From: Acidimicrobiia bacterium
GTDB taxonomy: Bacteria; Actinomycetota; Acidimicrobiia; IMCC26256; JAMXLJ01
NCBI GenBank assembly: GCA_035651955.1
Contig: DASRES010000004.1
Location: 1 to 47,474 of the forward strand
Direction of reading: 5' to 3'
DNA length: 47,474 nt
Position 1 is the first letter of the stretch, and each line of letters opens with the position of its first letter. The notes beneath the pieces are model-generated. The model was not told the DNA's origin. It worked only from the letters and a program-made list of their open reading frames with translations, and did no database searches. Both the position numbers and the translations under genes were made by a program. Below, piece after piece: positions 33,352 through 41,349 of the stretch.

Positions 33352-33807
33352 GTGCCCGACGCGACCGACGCCGTCCGGAAGCTGATCTACGAGTACGCCG
33401 CGCGCGTCGACGCCGGCGACTTCGAGGGCGTCGCCGCGCTGTTCGCGCACGCGACCTACCGCGGCGTCGTGGACGAGAGCACCACGTCCGTGTTCCGTGG
33501 CCGCGACGAGGTGCTCGCGTGCTTCGAGGGCATGGTGATGCGCTACGAGGACGGCACTCCACGCACCAAGCACGTCACGACGAACGTGACGGTCGACGTC
33601 GACGAAGCCGCCGGGACGGCGCGCTCGCGCTCGTACTTCTCCGTGCTCCAGCAGCCGCCCGGCGGCCCGCTCCAGGTGATCGTCGCGGGCCGCTACTTCG
33701 ACGAGTTCGGGCGCGTCGACGGTGAGTGGCGCTTCACCGACCGGCTCATCCACTCCGACCTGGTCGGCGACCTCAGCAGCCACCTGACGACGAACCCGCT
33801 CGAGTAG
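33352..33807 (+). CDS. SnoaL-like (NTF2-fold) protein
   Basis: 151 aa, a single alpha+beta-barrel NTF2-like domain: LIYEYAARVDAGDFEGVAAL, TTSVFRGRDEVLACFEG, RTKHVTTNVTVDVD, YFDEFGRVDGEWRFTDR. The group includes polyketide cyclases, delta-5-3-ketosteroid isomerases and scytalone-dehydratase-type enzymes. Lacking a clearly placed catalytic Asp pair I do not name an activity, although a ketosteroid-related role is possible here. Leaderless GTG start (TATCGT 7 nt upstream). Convergent with the GNAT gene. Confidence 0.7.
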   Translation: MPDATDAVRKLIYEYAARVDAGDFEGVAALFAHATYRGVVDESTTSVFRGRDEVLACFEGMVMRYEDGTPRTKHVTTNVTVDVDEAAGTARSRSYFSVLQQPPGGPLQVIVAGRYFDEFGRVDGEWRFTDRLIHSDLVGDLSSHLTTNPLE

Positions 33808-33819
33808 ACGGATCACGTG

Positions 33820-34314
33820 TCACAGCTCGAGGACGTACGCGAGGAGCGACCCGCCCGGCCACGGTGACCAGTCGCGCTCGGGTGTGCGGACGAACCCGAG
33901 CCCTTCGTAGAGGCGGTGCGCGTCAGTCATCTCGGGCTCCGTCGACAACCGGATGCGGCGCGCGCCTGCTGCGCGCGCGAGGCCGACGCACGCATCGACG
34001 AGCGCGGTCCCGGCGCCTCGGCGGCGTGCGGCCGGCGCGACGGCGAGCATCCGGATCTCCGCCTCGCCCGGGCCCGCGACGTGCGCGTCCGGCGCGCCGT
34101 GCTCCGCGTATGTGACGGTGCCGACGACGCGATCGTCGTCGGTGATCGCGACGAGCACCTCGGCGCGCGCCGCACGCCCGGCGACGTCGCGAAGCGTCTC
34201 ACGGTACGGCGAGTCGGGCCCCGTGAACCCGCCGCCGACGTACACGTCGTCGACGAGCGCGGCGATCGCGTCGTACTGATCCGGGTGTGCGCGCGCGACG
34301 GTGACGTGCGCCAC
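33820..34314 (-). CDS. GNAT-family N-acetyltransferase
   Basis: 164 aa. The acetyl-CoA-binding motif A is clear: EIRMLAVAPAARRRGAGTAL, followed by ARRIRLSTEPEMTDAHRLYE and GLGFVRTPERDW. The family transfers acetyl groups to amines on small molecules or proteins. It lies 11 nt downstream of the NIPSNAP-like gene on the same strand. The GTG at 34314 is where family homology begins. Substrate unknown. Confidence 0.8.
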   Translation of the reverse strand: MAHVTVARAHPDQYDAIAALVDDVYVGGGFTGPDSPYRETLRDVAGRAARAEVLVAITDDDRVVGTVTYAEHGAPDAHVAGPGEAEIRMLAVAPAARRRGAGTALVDACVGLARAAGARRIRLSTEPEMTDAHRLYEGLGFVRTPERDWSPWPGGSLLAYVLEL

Positions 34315-34325
34315 GCGTCCCTGAC

Positions 34326-35033
34326 CTAGAGGATCTGGCCGGTCTTGAGCGGGTTGAGCTCGGAGTCGACGAGCAGCTTGCCGCGCCAGTCGACGACCAC
34401 GTCCGCGATGCGCCGGCGCCAGCGACCCACGCTCGTGTCGTCGTCGTACGCGGCCGCGATGTCCGCCCATCGCTCCCAGGTGTCGATCGCGGAGATCACG
34501 ATGACCTCGGAGTCGTTCACCATCGCGGTGCGATACGCGCCGAGGAGCTGGAGGCCGAGCCGGCTCGCGACCGGCATCCAGTCCTGCTCAAGCATGGAGA
34601 GATAGGTGCGCGCCTGCCCCGGCACGACCTGCACGACCTCGTGCGAGTACACCTCGCCGTGGATCCCGCGCTCGAGCGCCTCCTCGATGGTCGGCGTGTA
34701 GGGCGCGGGTACGAGGATGCGGTCGTAGCCGCCCCGGCGGTAGTTTGCGGCCTCCGCCCACCAGCGCTGCAGCGACGGGTCCTGCAGCTTCGGACCCGTG
34801 AACTCGTGGCGGAAGTTCGCGGCGAGCCCGTGCCACCCGTCGAGCTCCCAGAGGTTGACCGTCTCGGGCCAGCGTTCCGTGCTCCCGACCGTCGCCCACA
34901 CGCCGACGCACAGCATGTTCCGCTCGGTGCGACCGATCGGGCCCCAGTTCGCGGTCATGTGGTGCATGTACGCCGCGCGGTTGTGCCCCGTGATCTCGAT
35001 CAGCTCGTGGATGTACACCTTGGGGTTGGTCAC
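34326..35033 (-). CDS. NIPSNAP-like (dimeric alpha-beta barrel) protein
   Basis: 235 aa. Two ferredoxin-like repeats can be made out: VYIHELIEITGHNRAAYMHH ... VGVWATVGSTERWPETVNLW and HEVVQVVPGQARTYLSMLEQ ... VIVISAIDTWERWADIAAAY. This pattern of YL..lE....P...LG..LLGAYRTAM is found in NIPSNAP/EthD-like proteins of actinobacterial catabolic clusters. Function is not known. GTG start, 16 nt after the cupredoxin-like gene and 11 nt before the GNAT gene: a three-gene operon. Confidence 0.65.
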   Translation of the reverse strand: MTNPKVYIHELIEITGHNRAAYMHHMTANWGPIGRTERNMLCVGVWATVGSTERWPETVNLWELDGWHGLAANFRHEFTGPKLQDPSLQRWWAEAANYRRGGYDRILVPAPYTPTIEEALERGIHGEVYSHEVVQVVPGQARTYLSMLEQDWMPVASRLGLQLLGAYRTAMVNDSEVIVISAIDTWERWADIAAAYDDDTSVGRWRRRIADVVVDWRGKLLVDSELNPLKTGQIL

Positions 35034-35049
35034 CGGGGCAACGTACCGC

Positions 35050-35748
35050 TCAGCGCGCGCGTCGCCGCGCCGGGAGGAACTCGCTGCGGCAGCGACGCGC
35101 GCGCTCGATCGTGTGCGCGGTCTCGCGGTCGACGCGGAACGGCGCGGCGACGAGCGCGTGGCGCCGGGCCAGCGTCCAACCGAACGCGAGGACGATCGCG
35201 CCGACGGCTGCGAGCACGTAGTCGCCCGCGCCCGTGAACGCCATGGTCGGTCCTCCCGCCGGGTTCGTCGCCGCGGCGCCCGGTGCCGGGGCCGCGGGCG
35301 TCGCGGGTGCGGCGGGCGCGGCGGGCGCGGTCGCGGTTCCCTGCACGTTGCCGGCGACGACCGTGACCGTGCCGACGGCACCGGTGTGGATGTCGCGGTA
35401 CTGGAAGGTGCCGGCCTGCGTGAACTGGAACGGGAACGTCGAGCCCGGCGCGAGCTCGTCGGACGCGAACGAGCCGTCGGACGCGGTCACCGTGTGCGTT
35501 CCCGCGCCCTCGTTCGTCCACACGACGACCGTTCCCGCGGGCACGTCGATCGTGGGCGGGGAGAAGCCGGTGTCCGTGATCGCGACGGTGACCGTCGTCG
35601 CCGGCGCGGCGACGCGTCCCGTCGTCGTCGCGGACGCGGGCGACGACGCGATCGCCGTGACGGACGTGAGCGACGCGAGCACCGTGACGACGCCGAACGC
35701 GAACACCCGCGCGAGCGCGAACACGCGCGCGCGACGAACCCGACCCAT
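35050..35748 (-). CDS. Exported cupredoxin-fold protein lacking copper ligands, C-terminal membrane anchor
   Basis: 232 aa. Signal peptide (RVFAFGVVTVLASLTSVTAI, cleavage near ASA at 40), then a plastocyanin-like barrel: VTVAITDTGFSPPTIDVPAG, VVWTNEGAGTHTVTA, TFQYRDIHTGAVG. Of the type-1 copper ligands, H85 and H121 remain, but the Cys position is R118 and the Met position is V125, so mononuclear blue copper is not expected. An Ala/Pro linker precedes a sortase-like MAFTGAGD motif, a membrane helix and a basic tail (LARRHALV) that runs on for about 30 residues. GGGGGAGG precedes the ATG. First gene of the minus-strand operon. Confidence 0.7.
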   Translation of the reverse strand: MGRVRRARVFALARVFAFGVVTVLASLTSVTAIASSPASATTTGRVAAPATTVTVAITDTGFSPPTIDVPAGTVVVWTNEGAGTHTVTASDGSFASDELAPGSTFPFQFTQAGTFQYRDIHTGAVGTVTVVAGNVQGTATAPAAPAAPATPAAPAPGAAATNPAGGPTMAFTGAGDYVLAAVGAIVLAFGWTLARRHALVAAPFRVDRETAHTIERARRCRSEFLPARRRAR

Positions 35749-35946
35749 CTGGATCCTCCCCCGGTGGGCGCCGCGCGGCGCCCGCCCGCGGCGGCGACGT
35801 TATCGCCGGCCCGCGAGCGTTGTCCCTGCGGGCCGGGCCCGTCGCCTGAGCGCGCTCCGTGCTCACCTCGTATCCTGCTGCGTCCGAGGAGGTTCCGAGC
35901 CGCGCTGACGGGGGGACGGGTGGATGGAACCGGGGGCGGGGGACAG

Positions 35947-36990
35947 GTGGTGGACGCGTCGCGGCGGAGGCTGACCTCGCTCGCCGACGTCGCGCGGCGT
36001 GCCGGGGTGTCCGTCACGACCGCCTCGCGGGTGATGAGCGCGAGCTCGCACCCGGTCGCGGAGCGGACGCGGCGCAAGGTCATCCAGGCGGCCGAGGAGC
36101 TGGACTTCGAGCCGAACCTCGTCGCGCGCGGGCTCGTGGCCCAGCGGACGAGCATCGTCGGGCTCCTCGTCGGCGATGTCGCGGACCCCGCGGCCGCGCT
36201 CGTCGTCCGAGGTGCGGAAGACGTCGCGTTCGAGCACGGCTTCTCGGTGCTCGTCGCGGACACCGACGGCGATCCGGACAAGGAGCTCGCGTACGTCCGC
36301 AAGCTGCGCGCGCTCCGCGCCGACGCGGTGATCCTCGCGGGATCGAGCGTGGCCGGGAACGGCGGGCTCGACGAGCTCGCGCGCCAGCTCCAACTCGTCG
36401 AGGAGGCGAACGGCGTCATCGTCCGCCTCGTCCCCGAGCCGGGGATCGCCGCCGACGTCACCTGGTCGCGCGACGACGCGTACCGGTTGCTCCTCGAGCA
36501 TCTCGTGGCCCTGGGTCACGAGACCTTCGCGCTGGTGACCGGCCCGCCGTCACGCGCGACCGACGCCGCGGTCGCGGCCTGCACCGCGGCTGCGCGCGCG
36601 TTCGGTGCGGACCTGCGGCCCGAGCACGTCATCGCGGTCGACGACGCCCCGGAGCGCGCGGGCGCGATCGCCGATCCGCTCGTCTGCGTCGGTCCCAGGC
36701 CGACCGCGGTGCTCGCGGCGAGCGACGCGATCGCGGCCGGGGTCGCGCTCGGCCTCCGCCGCGCCGGCCGCCGCGTGCCCGAGGACGTGTCGGTCGCGGG
36801 CATCGGCGACCTGCCGATCGCGGAGTTCGGGCCCGTCCCGTTGACGACGGTGCGCGCCCCCTATCGAGAGCTCGGCGCGGCCGCGATGCGGCGCGCGAGG
36901 GACGCGCTCGAGGACCCGGGCCCGCGCGGCGTGGACGTCCTTCCCGTCGAGCTCGTGGTGCGTGCCTCGACGGGGCCCGCGCCCGCCTGA
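35947..36990 (+). CDS. LacI-family transcriptional regulator
   Basis: 347 aa. N-terminal LacI HTH and hinge: TSLADVARRAGVSVTTASRV then RRKVIQAAEELDFEPNLVAR. A periplasmic-binding-protein-like effector domain follows (IVGLLVGDVADPAAALVVRG, AVLAASDAIAAGVALGLRRA, VSVAGIGDLPIAEFGP, TTVRAPYRELGAAAM). Members repress sugar or other catabolic genes until an effector binds. Its neighbours are a divergent cupredoxin operon and a convergent AurF-like gene, neither an obvious sugar pathway; the glycoside hydrolases lie 13 kb away. GTG at 35947 or, in frame, 35920. Confidence 0.87.
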   Translation: MVDASRRRLTSLADVARRAGVSVTTASRVMSASSHPVAERTRRKVIQAAEELDFEPNLVARGLVAQRTSIVGLLVGDVADPAAALVVRGAEDVAFEHGFSVLVADTDGDPDKELAYVRKLRALRADAVILAGSSVAGNGGLDELARQLQLVEEANGVIVRLVPEPGIAADVTWSRDDAYRLLLEHLVALGHETFALVTGPPSRATDAAVAACTAAARAFGADLRPEHVIAVDDAPERAGAIADPLVCVGPRPTAVLAASDAIAAGVALGLRRAGRRVPEDVSVAGIGDLPIAEFGPVPLTTVRAPYRELGAAAMRRARDALEDPGPRGVDVLPVELVVRASTGPAPA

Positions 36991-36997
36991 CGCCCGG

Positions 36998-37936
36998 TCA
37001 CGGGCTCCCGGGGAGCGGGACGTCGCCGGGGACCGGCCGGCCGTCGCGGTCGACGCCGCACAGCGCCCGCCAGGCGGCCGGGACGCGGCCCCGCCGTACC
37101 GCACCGGCCTCGAGCAGCGCGTCCAGGATCGGTCGCGTCCCGGCGTGACGCAGCGCGACCCGCGTGGGGGACCGGCGCACGGCCCGCCAGGTCGGCCACG
37201 CCGGCAGCCCGACGGCCTCGTACACGCCCGGGTGGACCATCGTGTCGAACAGCATCCCGACGATCCGCGGCGCGACGTGGTGGACCAGGCGTCGCTCGCG
37301 GGCCGGTGCCGCGGCCCACAGCTCGGGCAGCACGGCGTGCGCGAACGAGAGGTGCCGCGCCTCCTCTTGGCGGTGGTACCGGTTCAGCGCGGCGAGCAGC
37401 GGTGCGGTCCCGGGATGCTCGGACGCGATGCGCTGCAGGAGATCGGGGATCTCCTCGCCCGCGAGCACGAGCGTCATGAGCAGCGCGGGCTGCTTCACGA
37501 CCCACCTGATCATCCGGCGTCCGACCCAGCGCGCCACGCCGTCGTCGAGCGGGTTGCGCGCCCGCGGGCGCAGCTCGGCGATCAGCCGGGCGAACGCGCG
37601 CGAGTGGCGGGTCTCCTCGCCGATCTCGTGCAGCATGTACGTGACGCGCGGATCGACGACGTCGGCCGCGCCGGCGATCTGCAGCGCGAACCCCGCGGTC
37701 AGCGCGGCCTCGAACCGGATGCCCGCGTCGAGCATCGACGCGGCTTCCTCCCGTGAGAGGCGCGCGCGTGCCTCCTCGGCGAGGGGGAGGCCGAGGTCCC
37801 GCACGGAGAGCAACTCGTCGTCGAGGACGCGTCCCTCGCCGAGCGAGCCCCAGGGAAGGACGTCGTCCGGCTCGAGCACGCGCCGCGCCGACACCGTGTT
37901 GAGGCGCTCGACGCGCTCGTCGGTGGTCGTCGTCAT
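36998..37936 (-). CDS. AurF-like diiron oxygenase
   Basis: 312 aa, all-helical ferritin-like protein. The diiron ligand pattern of the AurF N-oxygenase family is visible: E76 (RFEAAL), E108 and H111 (GEETRH), E161 (LAGEEI), H188, E192 and H195 (YHRQEEARH). The spacings E108-H111, E161-H188, H188-E192 and E192-H195 equal those of the known AurF ligands. AurF-type enzymes oxidise amines to nitro compounds; relatives hydroxylate other substrates. Here it is divergent from a TetR gene (87-nt gap), which probably controls it. A TTGACT -35 with a CATGCT -10 (17-nt spacing) ends 6 nt before the ATG. Substrate unknown. Confidence 0.8.
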   Translation of the reverse strand: MTTTTDERVERLNTVSARRVLEPDDVLPWGSLGEGRVLDDELLSVRDLGLPLAEEARARLSREEAASMLDAGIRFEAALTAGFALQIAGAADVVDPRVTYMLHEIGEETRHSRAFARLIAELRPRARNPLDDGVARWVGRRMIRWVVKQPALLMTLVLAGEEIPDLLQRIASEHPGTAPLLAALNRYHRQEEARHLSFAHAVLPELWAAAPARERRLVHHVAPRIVGMLFDTMVHPGVYEAVGLPAWPTWRAVRRSPTRVALRHAGTRPILDALLEAGAVRRGRVPAAWRALCGVDRDGRPVPGDVPLPGSP

Positions 37937-37969
37937 GGCTCCAGCATGGGCGCGCGAAATCAACGAGTC

Positions 37970-37980
37970 AAGGAGTCCTT
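37970..37980. promoter_or_regulatory. Candidate TetR operator half-site palindrome
   Basis: AAGGA-G-TCCTT is a perfect odd palindrome that abuts the presumed -35 (TTGACT, minus strand, 37966-37971) of the AurF-like gene, between it and the TetR gene. Short, so only suggestive. Confidence 0.3.
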
Positions 37981-38011
37981 TCAGATCGTCGGAACACCTC
38001 GTCGGACGGGC

Positions 38012-38017
38012 TAGGAT
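38012..38017 (+). promoter_or_regulatory. -10 box (TAGGAT), likely leaderless start
   Basis: TAGGAT ends 6 nt before the GTG of the TetR gene at 38024. Confidence 0.4.
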
Positions 38018-38023
38018 GCCGGC

Positions 38024-38635
38024 GTGACGGCCACGACCACCGGCCTCGCGGCGCGGTCCCCGAAGGGTGAGCGGACCCGGGCGCGCCTGCTCGACGGGGC
38101 GATCCGCCGGTTCGCGGCCGAGGGCTACCGGGGCGCCTCCGTGTCCGACATCGCGCGCGACGCCGGCCTGACCCCGGCCGCCGCGTACGCGTACTTCGCC
38201 GGCAAGGAGGCGCTGTTCGAGGCGGCCGTCGACGCGGACGCCGCGGCGTTGATCGACGTCGCGCGCGGCGCCGCCGGTGAGGGACCCGTACGCGAGCGCG
38301 AGCTCGCGTTCGTCGGCGCGCTCGTCGAGCACGTGGACGAGCACCCGCTCGCGCGTCGCGTCCTCGCAGGGCTCGAGCCCGACGTCGTGCACCGCCTGCT
38401 CGACCTCCCGTCGCTCCATGCCGTGCGCGAGGAGTGCGCGCGCGACATCGCAGACGCGCAGCGCGCGGGTGAGGTACGTGCCGACGTCGACCCCGGCGCG
38501 CTCGCGTCGGGACTCGAGTCGATCGTCCTCGCGTTGCTGATGGGTCACGTCCAGACCGGCGCCGCGGACGACCCGGCGCGCGCGCAGGGCGTCATCGCGC
38601 TGCTCGACGCCGCGTTGCGAGCGCCCGCGCGCTGA
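38024..38635 (+). CDS. TetR-family transcriptional regulator
   Basis: 203 aa. TetR DNA-binding domain at about 15-62: GERTRARLLDGAIRRFAAEG, SVSDIARDAGLTPAAAYAYF, AGKEALFEAAV. The C-terminal helical domain should bind a small-molecule ligand. It is divergent from the AurF-like diiron gene, the standard arrangement for a local repressor. Leaderless GTG start (TAGGAT box). GC-rich hairpins follow the stop. Confidence 0.87.
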   Translation: MTATTTGLAARSPKGERTRARLLDGAIRRFAAEGYRGASVSDIARDAGLTPAAAYAYFAGKEALFEAAVDADAAALIDVARGAAGEGPVRERELAFVGALVEHVDEHPLARRVLAGLEPDVVHRLLDLPSLHAVREECARDIADAQRAGEVRADVDPGALASGLESIVLALLMGHVQTGAADDPARAQGVIALLDAALRAPAR

Positions 38636-38957
38636 CGCGCGGCGCGCACGCACACGCGCGTACCGACCGCGGCGCGGCGGTCTCGAGCAGGTCGGTCCCG
38701 CACGTCGCAGCGATCGTCGCCACGGACCGCAGCAGCGGGGGGCCCGCTCCCCACGATTGGTGGTCGCGCGCGCTCCGTCACTACGGTGGAACGCCGGAAG
38801 CCATTTCGGGCTTTCGTCCCATTCCGCGTAGGTGGTCCTCGCGCGCCCGATGCGCCACGGAAGGCGTGACGGGAGCGGGGACGGGCGGAACAGCGAAGCG
38901 AAGCGCACACGAAAGGACACGTCCCATGACGCGCGAAGCGCTGAGGAGAAGACGACG
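38636..38957. other. Non-coding stretch: tetR terminator and long 5' leader of the rpf-like gene
   Basis: 322 nt. The first part holds GC-rich hairpins that can terminate tetR: GACCGC (38665-38670) with GCGGTC (38677-38682), and the alternative ACCGACC (38662-38668) with GGTCGGT (38690-38696). A candidate promoter follows: TTGGTG at 38757-38762 and TACGGT at 38782-38787. That gives a leader of about 165 nt before the ATG at 38958, with an AAGCC / GGCTT hairpin near 38797-38812. A 34-codon reading frame (38926-39030) with its own GAAAGGA site overlaps the rpf-like start. Confidence 0.5.
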
Positions 38958-39605
38958 ATGCGACGAGCCCTCACGGGCGGGGTCGCCGTCGCGATGCTCT
39001 TGGTCGCGATGGTCGGAGTGGCGTCGATGACATCGGCCCAGTCCGCTCGCGGGAACGAGCACGCGACCGCGACGAACCTCGACAAGCTCCATGCGGCGCG
39101 GCCGGTCGCCGCACACATCGCTCCCACCCGGTTCGACATGCCGGACGGGACCTCACTCCCTTCGTCGACGGTCGACCAGATCGCCGACTACCTCGTCATC
39201 CGTTACGTCGGTACGACGGTCGCGGCCCAGCAGGAGGCCGTGCTCCAGTACCTCAACGCCCTCTTCACGGCGCTCGCGCCCGAGGAGACGCGAACACGAC
39301 CGGCGCCACCTCGACGACGTGCCGCGACGACGCAGCAGTCGTCCTCGGGTGGAGGTGACTTCTTCGCCTGCGTCCGCCATCACGAGAGCCGTGGCAACTA
39401 CGGCGTCGTGAACACCAGTTCGGGCGCTGCAGGCGCGTACCAGTTCATGCCCACGACGTGGAACAACGCGGCACGCGACGCGGGCCGCAACGACCTCGTC
39501 GGCGTGAACCCGGCTGCGGCGAGCCCGGCCGACCAGGACGCGATCGCGCACTACGTCTACTCGACGCAGGGCGGACGTCCGTGGGCCGGGTCCGGCTGCG
39601 GCTGA
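38958..39605 (+). CDS. Resuscitation-promoting-factor-like secreted transglycosylase
   Basis: 215 aa. Signal peptide at the N-terminus (GVAVAMLLVAMVGVASMTSA), then a middle region with no known domain and a Ser/Thr/Arg linker. The C-terminal 75 residues are a lysozyme-like Rpf/transglycosylase domain: FFACVRHHESRGNYGVVN with the catalytic Glu at 143, GAAGAYQFMPTTWNNAA, DQDAIAHYVYSTQGGRPW. Such proteins cleave peptidoglycan outside the cell and wake dormant cells. GAGGAG at 38943-38948 precedes the ATG. A long leader suggests post-transcriptional control. A strong terminator follows. Confidence 0.85.
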   Translation: MRRALTGGVAVAMLLVAMVGVASMTSAQSARGNEHATATNLDKLHAARPVAAHIAPTRFDMPDGTSLPSSTVDQIADYLVIRYVGTTVAAQQEAVLQYLNALFTALAPEETRTRPAPPRRRAATTQQSSSGGGDFFACVRHHESRGNYGVVNTSSGAAGAYQFMPTTWNNAARDAGRNDLVGVNPAAASPADQDAIAHYVYSTQGGRPWAGSGCG

Positions 39606-39618
39606 TCGCACTCGCCGT

Positions 39619-39650
39619 CGGTTCGGCCCGCGTCCGCGCGGGCCGAACCG
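39619..39650 (+). terminator. Strong hairpin terminator after the rpf-like gene
   Basis: A perfect 14-bp stem (CGGTTCGGCCCGCG at 39619-39632 with CGCGGGCCGAACCG at 39637-39650) with a 4-nt TCCG loop starts 14 nt after the stop at 39605. Confidence 0.7.
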
Positions 39651-39863
39651 GACGGTGTGTGATGCGCCGTCTACCTTCGGGGCATCGACGCTCGACCTCC
39701 GGATCTCGACTGGGGCGCGTTCAGTGACGACCCCCCGTGGATCGTCGAGCCCGACCGCCTCGCGTGGCGGACCGGGCTCGACGACGTCCGTCGCCGCGTC
39801 CATCACGAGGTCCCCGACCTCCTCCGGGCCCGCCGCGTCCCGCCCCTCGGTCGCCTGACCCGC

Positions 39864-41345
39864 GTGGTCACGTCGGTCGGGCTCGCGCTCGGCGCGTGGT
39901 ACGTCAAGGAGCGGGGGCGGCCCGTCTCACGGCGCGCGCTGTCGCGGCGGCTGCGCGAGTCGTTCGAAGGCCTGGGCTCGACGTACGTGAAGCTCGGCCA
40001 GATCGTCTCGTCCGGGGACGGGCTGTTCCCCGAGGAGCTGGTCGGCGAGTTCAAGCTGCTCCGTGACCGGGTCCCGGCCGAGCCGTTCGAGGACGTCCGC
40101 GTGCTCGTCGAGCGAGAGCTGGGCCGCTCGCTGCGTGACGTGTTCACACGCTTCGACGACGAGCCGCTCGCGGCGGCGTCGATCGCGCAGGTCCACGCGG
40201 CGACCCTGCGGACGGGCGAGGACGTCGTCGTGAAGGTGCAACGACCGCACGTGGCGAGCCTCGTGCGGGCCGACGTCATGGCGCTCGGCTGGCTCGGGCC
40301 ACGTCTCGTCGGTCGCATCCCCGTCACCGCGCTCGCGAACCCGCCCGCCCTGATCGAGCTGTTCGCCGAGACGATCGTCGAGGAGCTCGACTTCCGGCTC
40401 GAGGCCGAGAACATGCTCGACATCGCCCGCGTGCTCGCCACCACCGGGCAGCGTGCGATCGTCGTCCCCCGTCCCCACCCGACGCTCGTGACTCGGCGCG
40501 TCCTCGTCATGGAGCGCCTGCGCGGGTTCGCGTTCGACGACGTGGCGGCGATGAAGGCGGCGGGGATCGACACGAGCGCGCTCCTGCGTGCCGGCCTGAT
40601 CGCGTTCCTCGAGGGTGCGCTCCTGTTCGGCGTCTTCCACGGCGACCTGCACGGCGGGAACCTCTTCGTCATGCCGGACGGGCGGACCGCCTTGCTCGAC
40701 TACGGCATCACCGGCCGCCTCGACGAGCGCAAGCGCGTCGCGTTCCTGCGCCTCCTCGTCATGGGGACGGGCGGCGACGTCCGGGGCCAGCTCTCCGCGC
40801 TGCGCGACATGGGCGCGTTCCCGCCCGACACGGATCTCGAGGCGGTCATCGCGGACCTCGACCTCGAGGGACCCGTGAAGGACCCGACCCTGATGACCGC
40901 GGACGAGCTCACCGCGGAGCTGCGCGAGGTCACGAAGAAGCTGCTCGGGTACGGGGCCCGCGCACCGAAGGAGCTCATGCTGTTCGTGAAGAACATGCTG
41001 TTCCTCGACAGCGCGACGGGCGCGCTCGCGCCGGACCTCGACATCCTCGGCGAGATCGCGCACGTCTACACGTACTTCGCCGAGCACTACGGCGACCGCA
41101 TCGCGCAGGAGCTCGGCCTCGACCCGTCCGCGCCGGTCGAGCTCGACCTCGATGCCGTGCGGGCCTCGTTCGGCATCGCGGAGGACGTCGACCGCCTCAC
41201 GTACCAGGACGTGCGCCGCCGCCGCGAGACGATCCGCCGCCGCATGGGACAGCGGACTGGCGGAAGCCATGGCGACCAGCGGGAGCGCCGGTACGGCGAA
41301 GGACAACGCGGCGACGAGCGCGGCACCGGTACGGCGGTACCGTGA
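39864..41345 (+). CDS. AarF/ABC1/UbiB-family atypical kinase
   Basis: 493 aa from the first canonical start. Family motifs: KLGQIVSS (the KxGQ inhibitory motif), AAASIAQVHAA, the Lys-bearing VVVKVQRP, ELDFRLEAEN, FHGDLHGGNL (catalytic loop) and LLDYGITG (metal-binding Asp). UbiB-family kinases/ATPases support isoprenoid or quinone metabolism at the membrane. The open frame and protein-like sequence (WIVEPDRLAWRTGLDDVRRR) continue upstream to a stop at 39660, yet no ATG, GTG or TTG occurs between it and 39864. A TACCTT box 6 nt before an in-frame ATC at 39684 hints at a longer protein of about 553 aa. It is followed 4 nt later by the Fpg/Nei gene. Confidence 0.85.
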   Translation: MVTSVGLALGAWYVKERGRPVSRRALSRRLRESFEGLGSTYVKLGQIVSSGDGLFPEELVGEFKLLRDRVPAEPFEDVRVLVERELGRSLRDVFTRFDDEPLAAASIAQVHAATLRTGEDVVVKVQRPHVASLVRADVMALGWLGPRLVGRIPVTALANPPALIELFAETIVEELDFRLEAENMLDIARVLATTGQRAIVVPRPHPTLVTRRVLVMERLRGFAFDDVAAMKAAGIDTSALLRAGLIAFLEGALLFGVFHGDLHGGNLFVMPDGRTALLDYGITGRLDERKRVAFLRLLVMGTGGDVRGQLSALRDMGAFPPDTDLEAVIADLDLEGPVKDPTLMTADELTAELREVTKKLLGYGARAPKELMLFVKNMLFLDSATGALAPDLDILGEIAHVYTYFAEHYGDRIAQELGLDPSAPVELDLDAVRASFGIAEDVDRLTYQDVRRRRETIRRRMGQRTGGSHGDQRERRYGEGQRGDERGTGTAVP

Positions 41346-41349
41346 CGCC

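Noticed and set aside
35280-35345. GC-rich simple repeat
   Set aside because: It encodes the Ala/Pro linker of the cupredoxin-like protein; ordinary low-complexity coding sequence.
38788-38957. c-di-AMP (ydaO-type) riboswitch before the rpf-like gene
   Set aside because: Expected from other actinobacteria, but I could not find the conserved GGGGAACC, GGTGAATC or CCGAATCCGTCAGC blocks. A structured leader remains possible and is reported as such.
38926-39030. 34-codon reading frame as a real gene
   Set aside because: It has a plausible ribosome-binding site, but it is Arg/Ser-rich, short and overlaps the rpf-like signal peptide in another frame; kept only as an observation.
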